Virus record (IMG/VR): IMGVR_UViG_3300032397_000041
Location: 1-34,876 of that record
Reading direction: 5' to 3' (one strand)
From: a virus
DNA: 34,876 nt
Position numbers and translations under genes: made by a program. Positions 30,859 to 34,876 of this stretch are shown here, piece after piece (the stretch's first letter is position 1; every line of letters begins with the position of its first letter). The notes below the pieces were generated by a model, which saw only the letters and a list, made by a program, of their open reading frames with translations, was not told the origin of the DNA and made no database searches.

Positions 30859-31475
30859 AATTATTGGTAAATAAATTTAAAGATGAGGCTGTTTGGATTG
30901 TGGGTAAGGGACCAAGCTTGCAGTATCTTCGAAAAGAGCATATTTTAAGTGGACCCATAATTACTCTTAATCAAGCTATTTTAGCAGTTGAAAATCTCAA
31001 CTTTCCTAATCCTATTTTCTCTCTGCAAAAAGATGGTGGAAACAAATTAATTTATGATCAAGCTACTCAGTCTTTAATTTGTCTTCATTCGCCTAATTGT
31101 GGAAATTCTTGTGAGGACATGGTTAGGCCAAAAGAGGCTTTTTTGATGGTTGATATTCACGAATCTTTGTATTGTTTTCCAGATTATACTCCTCGTCTGG
31201 TTTATGATTGGGCAGACTTTGGAATGGTAGAGAATGAATTTTCTTTGGTTATAGCAATTAAGATTGGTCAGTTGATGGGATGTTCTAAGTTTGTGCTTGT
31301 GTGTTGTGATGCTCATGCAGGTGGGGAAAGTGATAAGTTGTATATTCCGAATGTAGGAGTAGTTTATGAACAGGGATTACCACTTTATAAGGCGCAGATA
31401 GATAAGTTAAAACCTTTTTTGAGTGGATTAGATGTTAAATTTATTATGCCAGAGAGTAATGATGAAAGTAGATAA
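30855..31475 (+). CDS. DUF115-like protein with GxGPSL motif
   Basis: This 206-residue protein starts at ATG 30855 (ATGA overlap); an earlier in-frame ATG at 30846 has no ribosome spacing. VWIVGKGPSLQYL near residue 13 is the GxGPSL motif of DUF115/Maf-like proteins, and SLVIAIKIGQLMGCSKFVLV with CCDAHAG is the second Rossmann-like landmark. It is larger than, but related in fold to, the protein at 28885. Role in glycan transfer is inferred. It overlaps the glycosyltransferase gene by 14 bases. Confidence 0.6.
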   Translation: MKLLVNKFKDEAVWIVGKGPSLQYLRKEHILSGPIITLNQAILAVENLNFPNPIFSLQKDGGNKLIYDQATQSLICLHSPNCGNSCEDMVRPKEAFLMVDIHESLYCFPDYTPRLVYDWADFGMVENEFSLVIAIKIGQLMGCSKFVLVCCDAHAGGESDKLYIPNVGVVYEQGLPLYKAQIDKLKPFLSGLDVKFIMPESNDESR

Positions 31476-33009
31476 TGTCGTAACAGGTATAGTTGTTTCG
31501 TGGAATACTAAGGATTTGATTGAAAGAGCATATTCCTCTATCAGAAAATTTCATCCTTTTATGAAGATTATAATTGTAGATGGTTCTGATAGAAGCAATG
31601 ATTGTTTTAAATATGTTAGTGGATTGACGAACAATATTAATACCAGAGTATTTCATGTGGATCAAAATATAGGACATGGTCGAGGTCTTTGTGTTGGAAT
31701 AGAAAAGGCAGAGACACAGTACGCCTTGATATTTGATTCAGACATTGAGATGTTGAAGTCTCCTGTCCAGGAAATAATGGATATGATGGAAGATGGAACT
31801 TATGGAGTGGGTTATACTGAGAAAACTGCTTTTGATGGTCACGAATGGGGTTGCAATCCGATTCATAAAACGCAGGGATGGATGCGTTATTTGCATCCAT
31901 ATTTCTGTTTAATAGATTTGATAGAATATAAAAAATACAGACCATTTATTCATCATGGTGCTCCTGCTGTTAATACTATGCTTGATATCCATCGAAGAGG
32001 GCTGGGAGATAAAGTTATTAAGGAATTTCCTGGTCTTGGCCATTCGTCTGGGAAAGGGTGGGTCTGGGAAGGGAAGCCAAGAGAGTTTATTAAGCATGAT
32101 ACCCAAGGTACACGAGCTTTTCGAGTTTCAAAAGGAATGTCTGAGATCGAGGGTATTTGGGAAAAGGTAGATAAGATTGACAAAAGAGCAAGTAATGTGA
32201 CTTGTATTACAGCAACTGGAGATCGGCCTCTTGCTTTTTCTTTGTGTAGAAAATGGATGCGAGCACAAACAGTAAGTCTGTCTCAATGGATTGTTGTCGA
32301 TGATGGAAAGTATCCAATAGGTGACACAAAATCAGATAACATTGATTATATCAGACGAGAACCAAGAGATGATGATCCGAAGCATACAATGATTTTAAAT
32401 TTAAAAGAAGCTTTTAGGGCAGTGCAAGGAAGTAGGGTACTGTTTATCGAAGACGATGAATATTACGCCCCAACTTATATTGAAGAGATGTTGAAGAAAC
32501 TTGAAGAATATGAGCTGGTTGGGATAGGAAGAAGTAAATATTACTATCTTCCAACATTTAAATATGGGGTTCATTTTAATATTGGTCATGCAAGTTTGGC
32601 TCAAACTGCTTTTAACACAAGTATTTTTAATGATATAAAAGATTGTCTTGATGGAGACTCTTATCTTGATATTCGGATTTGGAGTTTAGTAAATGAAGAG
32701 GTCGGGAGACAGGCAAATTCGAGAAGTGAAGCAGATAATATTTCCTCAAATGGAAGAGGAATAGTTTTTGATGATAGAGAGAGCAGCTTATATGTAGGCA
32801 TGAAGGGACTTCCAGGGAGACTTGGTATCGGAAGTGGTCATTTTAGCAATCAATCGTTTTATCACAACGATGTTAATAAATCTGTTTTGAGTAAATGGAT
32901 TCCTAAAAAAGCAGATTTTGAAACATACACTCATTTATTCGAGAGCATTAGAAGGAGAATTAGTGTTGACAAGGGGCTTTTGGTTGGAACAGGGTCTAAA
33001 ACAATTTAA
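31462..33009 (+). CDS. Two-domain GT-A glycosyltransferase
   Basis: This 515-residue protein has two family-2-like halves. The first (about 5-235) has GIVVSWNTKDLIERAYSSIR, IIIVDGSD and a DSD metal motif at 92-94. The second (about 243-500) has CITATGDRPLAFSLCRKWMR, WIVVDDG and EDD at 330-332. Both acidic motifs are intact. The start ATG 31462 is preferred to 31459 by one codon; spacing to AGAGAG is marginal for both. It would transfer sugars to an unknown acceptor: host surface glycan, virion protein or DNA. Confidence 0.78.
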   Translation: MKVDNVVTGIVVSWNTKDLIERAYSSIRKFHPFMKIIIVDGSDRSNDCFKYVSGLTNNINTRVFHVDQNIGHGRGLCVGIEKAETQYALIFDSDIEMLKSPVQEIMDMMEDGTYGVGYTEKTAFDGHEWGCNPIHKTQGWMRYLHPYFCLIDLIEYKKYRPFIHHGAPAVNTMLDIHRRGLGDKVIKEFPGLGHSSGKGWVWEGKPREFIKHDTQGTRAFRVSKGMSEIEGIWEKVDKIDKRASNVTCITATGDRPLAFSLCRKWMRAQTVSLSQWIVVDDGKYPIGDTKSDNIDYIRREPRDDDPKHTMILNLKEAFRAVQGSRVLFIEDDEYYAPTYIEEMLKKLEEYELVGIGRSKYYYLPTFKYGVHFNIGHASLAQTAFNTSIFNDIKDCLDGDSYLDIRIWSLVNEEVGRQANSRSEADNISSNGRGIVFDDRESSLYVGMKGLPGRLGIGSGHFSNQSFYHNDVNKSVLSKWIPKKADFETYTHLFESIRRRISVDKGLLVGTGSKTI

Positions 33010-33024
33010 AAATTGGAGGATGTT

Positions 33025-33519
33025 ATGAAAGAAGGTATTGGAGCAAAAGACAGAATGTCATTAGGTTTTGGGAAATCGGCACATGAGGGCGTTTTAATCG
33101 TGCCGAATTTAAAGATCGAATTGTTCGACGAAGCAGGTATGAGCAAATATGTCGATAATACTCATAATGCTGTAACCAATGCTGGTCTGTATGGCGTCTT
33201 AGATCAGATTTTAGCTTCACCCACTTTGGCGAAAGCCGGATGGATGGAACTTGGTACTGGAACTGGTGGCGCAACCAAATTGAATGCGTATGTGGCTGGG
33301 TCGAGGACTGCTTTTGATTCTAAGGCCAGAACCAATGCAGTAGTGACCATGATTACTACTTTCGGGGCTGGTGTGGGAACTGGGGCATTGACCGAAGCTG
33401 GCGTGTTTGATGTTGTTACTCAGGATACTATCAATATGTGGCTGTATGCAACCTTTAGCGTTGTAAATAAATTGGCAGCGGATTCCTTGGTCTTGACCTG
33501 GACGTTGACTATTTCTTAA
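33025..33519 (+). CDS. Tail-associated structural protein
   Basis: This 164-residue protein starts at ATG 33025, five bases after GGAGG (33015-33019); a TTG at 33013 overlaps that site. The body includes NLKIELFDEAGMSKYVDNTH, NAGLYGVLDQILASP and GWMELGTGTGGATKLNA. The NxVTNAG...GTGT pattern is common in small phage tail or fibre-associated proteins. No enzymatic motif. It ends upstream of a strong hairpin. Confidence 0.55.
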   Translation: MKEGIGAKDRMSLGFGKSAHEGVLIVPNLKIELFDEAGMSKYVDNTHNAVTNAGLYGVLDQILASPTLAKAGWMELGTGTGGATKLNAYVAGSRTAFDSKARTNAVVTMITTFGAGVGTGALTEAGVFDVVTQDTINMWLYATFSVVNKLAADSLVLTWTLTIS

Positions 33520-33526
33520 TGTAATG

Positions 33527-33562
33527 ATATAGCTCTGGGAGTTTATTCTTCCAGAGCTATAT
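33527..33562 (+). terminator. Strong hairpin, probable terminator
   Basis: ATATAGCTCTGG (33527-33538) pairs perfectly with CCAGAGCTATAT (33551-33562), a 12-bp stem with a 12-base loop. Only a short TTT follows (ATTTAAAGGG), so termination may be partial. It is the only strong stem of this kind between genes and ends the structural/glycan cluster. Confidence 0.65.
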
Positions 33563-33577
33563 TTAAAGGGAGAATTT

Positions 33578-34051
33578 ATGTATTTTAAAGTCAATCATAG
33601 TGGATGTGCAGAACGTAAAGGTCTCTGTCAAGTGCGTTACGATCTATTTCTCGATCCAGGAGATCATAATTATAGCGAACATTATGTAGAGGTTCCAGTC
33701 ATTCCTGAAGGTGGTTATCCTGGTGAAGTAGATAAAATTGATGGTTCGCCTATTGACCAAAAAGATCATGACGAATGGTTTTCTGGACTTAGAAAGGAAT
33801 GGCAGAACAATCCTTTTTGTTGTCATTTTGTTTATCACGGGCCAGAAGTTTCAGACGAAGAAATTTTAAAAGCAGGTGAAGATGTGCTCAAGATGGGTTA
33901 TGAGAATCATGTAAAAGATAGCTTGTATTTAAATAAAAATGAACCTGTTGCTTTTTCAGCAGATAGTACAAAGATTCAAAGCTGTAAAGATAGAGTAGCA
34001 ACTATAAAGACAACCGATTTTGAAGCATTGAAAGAGGCTAAGGTAAAGTAA
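33578..34051 (+). CDS. Hypothetical protein near tail fibre genes
   Basis: This 157-residue protein starts after AAAGGGAGAATTT. The N-terminus MYFKVNHSGCAERKGLCQVR with LFLDPGDHNYSEHYVEVP is a compact beta-rich domain with Cys. The rest is helical, contains NHVKDSLYLNKNE (another KDS) and ends basic. I do not recognise a function. It overlaps the following fibre gene (TAATG). Confidence 0.6.
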   Translation: MYFKVNHSGCAERKGLCQVRYDLFLDPGDHNYSEHYVEVPVIPEGGYPGEVDKIDGSPIDQKDHDEWFSGLRKEWQNNPFCCHFVYHGPEVSDEEILKAGEDVLKMGYENHVKDSLYLNKNEPVAFSADSTKIQSCKDRVATIKTTDFEALKEAKVK

Positions 34052-34876
34052 TGGCAATAGATATAGGCCCAGGCGCAATTAATCGTGGTGGATATGGTGG
34101 AATTGGGGAAACATCTATTAGTTTAGAAAATCCCGCTAACAATACCGGAATAATAACTACAATGGAAGTTTGGTATCATTTAAATTCTACTGGAACAAAG
34201 GTGGGAACCTTTGTTGTAAATGGCGGTGATATAACAAAATATACTTCAAGAGATGTTGAAACGTTAGGAAATGTTACGAGCGGAAGTAAGCAAACTTTTA
34301 CAGGTTTGAATTGTAGTGTTACCGCCGGAGATTATTTAGCAGATTATCATAGTGGTGGCAAACTTGAACGAGATACATCAGGAGATGGAGAACGTTATAA
34401 AGATGGAGATTTTTTTGGAGCCGGAGAGCAGGTCTTTGGGCTTACAGCAAGTAGAACTTTCAGTATTTATGCCACCGGAATCTCTGCCGCCACCGTCACA
34501 ACTCAAGCAGTAACAGATGTTTTCAGCACAACTTGTACTGGCAACGGTAACATAACCGATACAGGCGGGATAAGCACAGATGTCACTCGTCGGGGATTTT
34601 GCTATAAAGTTGGTACTTCCGGCGATCCGACCACAGCAGATTCGGTTGTTTATGACGATGGAAATTTTGATGAAGGAGCTTATACCAAAGCAATAACAGG
34701 ATTGGTAATAAATACTGGGTATAGAGTTAGATCATATTGCATTAATATTTATGGAACTTTTTATGGCACTACTGTTCAGGTTACCACCGACACCTCTTTT
34801 CGTAAAACTATTTCAGATACAGTCATTCTTTCTTCTGTAGTTCTTAAAAAAGCCAGTCCTCGTAAAGCAGATACAG
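34051..34876 (+). CDS. Fibre/adhesin-like protein, 3' end outside the window
   Basis: The frame is open from ATG 34051 to the window edge (275 codons). The N-terminal half is a beta-sandwich-type domain (GGYGGIGETSISLENP, VTAGDYLADYHSGGKLERDT). Then about residues 155-250 form an FN3-like domain (DTGGISTDVTRRGFCYKVGT, TGYRVRSYCINIYGTFYG). The last about 25 residues (RKTISDTVILSSVVLKKASP) start the same repeat array as in the baseplate plug protein, where RKTISDAIHLVDV and LKKSNPKKIDT occur. It is probably a second surface adhesin or fibre. Confidence 0.7.
   Translation, partial: MAIDIGPGAINRGGYGGIGETSISLENPANNTGIITTMEVWYHLNSTGTKVGTFVVNGGDITKYTSRDVETLGNVTSGSKQTFTGLNCSVTAGDYLADYHSGGKLERDTSGDGERYKDGDFFGAGEQVFGLTASRTFSIYATGISAATVTTQAVTDVFSTTCTGNGNITDTGGISTDVTRRGFCYKVGTSGDPTTADSVVYDDGNFDEGAYTKAITGLVINTGYRVRSYCINIYGTFYGTTVQVTTDTSFRKTISDTVILSSVVLKKASPRKADT

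Overview
This window is a 34.9 kb stretch of the late (virion) region of an AT-rich tailed phage or prophage with a contractile tail. Every credible gene is on the + strand. Genes are tightly packed, with many ATGA, TAATG and TAAATG junctions and strong AGGAGG-type ribosome sites. I see no integrase, repressor, replication, tRNA or CRISPR features. The baseplate and spike genes are of the short Mu/Pam3-like contractile type, more typical of phages of Gram-negative hosts, but the host cannot be named from sequence alone. Family names were assigned by reading motifs; no database search was run.

Layout. 1-927: C-terminal part of the large terminase, cut by the window edge. 930-2769: four small Ala/Lys heptad-repeat proteins interrupted by a free-standing inorganic-pyrophosphatase-like (InPase) domain protein. 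2789-7053: a giant portal protein (portal core + Lys-rich linker + pentapeptide repeats + R-S-E ADP-ribosyltransferase) and a Mu gpF-like minor head protein. 7054-8582: two tiny ORFs and two more heptad-repeat proteins. 8610-10631: a probable head or tail fibre pair including a beta-helix protein. 10644-14523: a modular KDS-linker protein, a DUF2213 protease fused to a scaffold with a strong internal start, a cement protein and a DUF2184 major capsid protein. 14548-16893: neck and connector genes. 16909-19096: sheath, tube and a tail assembly chaperone with a programmed -1 frameshift. 19093-28872: tape measure, Dit-like protein, an adhesin-decorated baseplate plug, hub, spike, wedge, J-like, I-like and collar fibre. 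28885-33009: two DUF115-like proteins, a lysis-like membrane cluster, a methyltransferase and a double glycosyltransferase. 33025-34876: tail-associated genes and the start of a second fibre or adhesin that runs off the end.

Together the genes make, fill and tail a capsid. The least ordinary part is 930-8582. Six paralogous heptad-repeat proteins carry one of two short shared N-terminal leaders. One leader is also found on the InPase protein, and the ADP-ribosyltransferase is fused to the portal. ART and InPase domains are known from phage polyvalent proteins thought to enter the cell with DNA. My inference is that this block encodes capsid-internal cargo, with the leaders as possible packaging tags and the recurring KDS tetrapeptide as a possible processing or linker motif. 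Other notable signals are a near-textbook -1 frameshift site (T_TTT_TTC, 6-nt spacer, 10-bp stem), a nested scaffold gene, and an unusual repeat array of about 18 units shared by the baseplate plug and the last gene.
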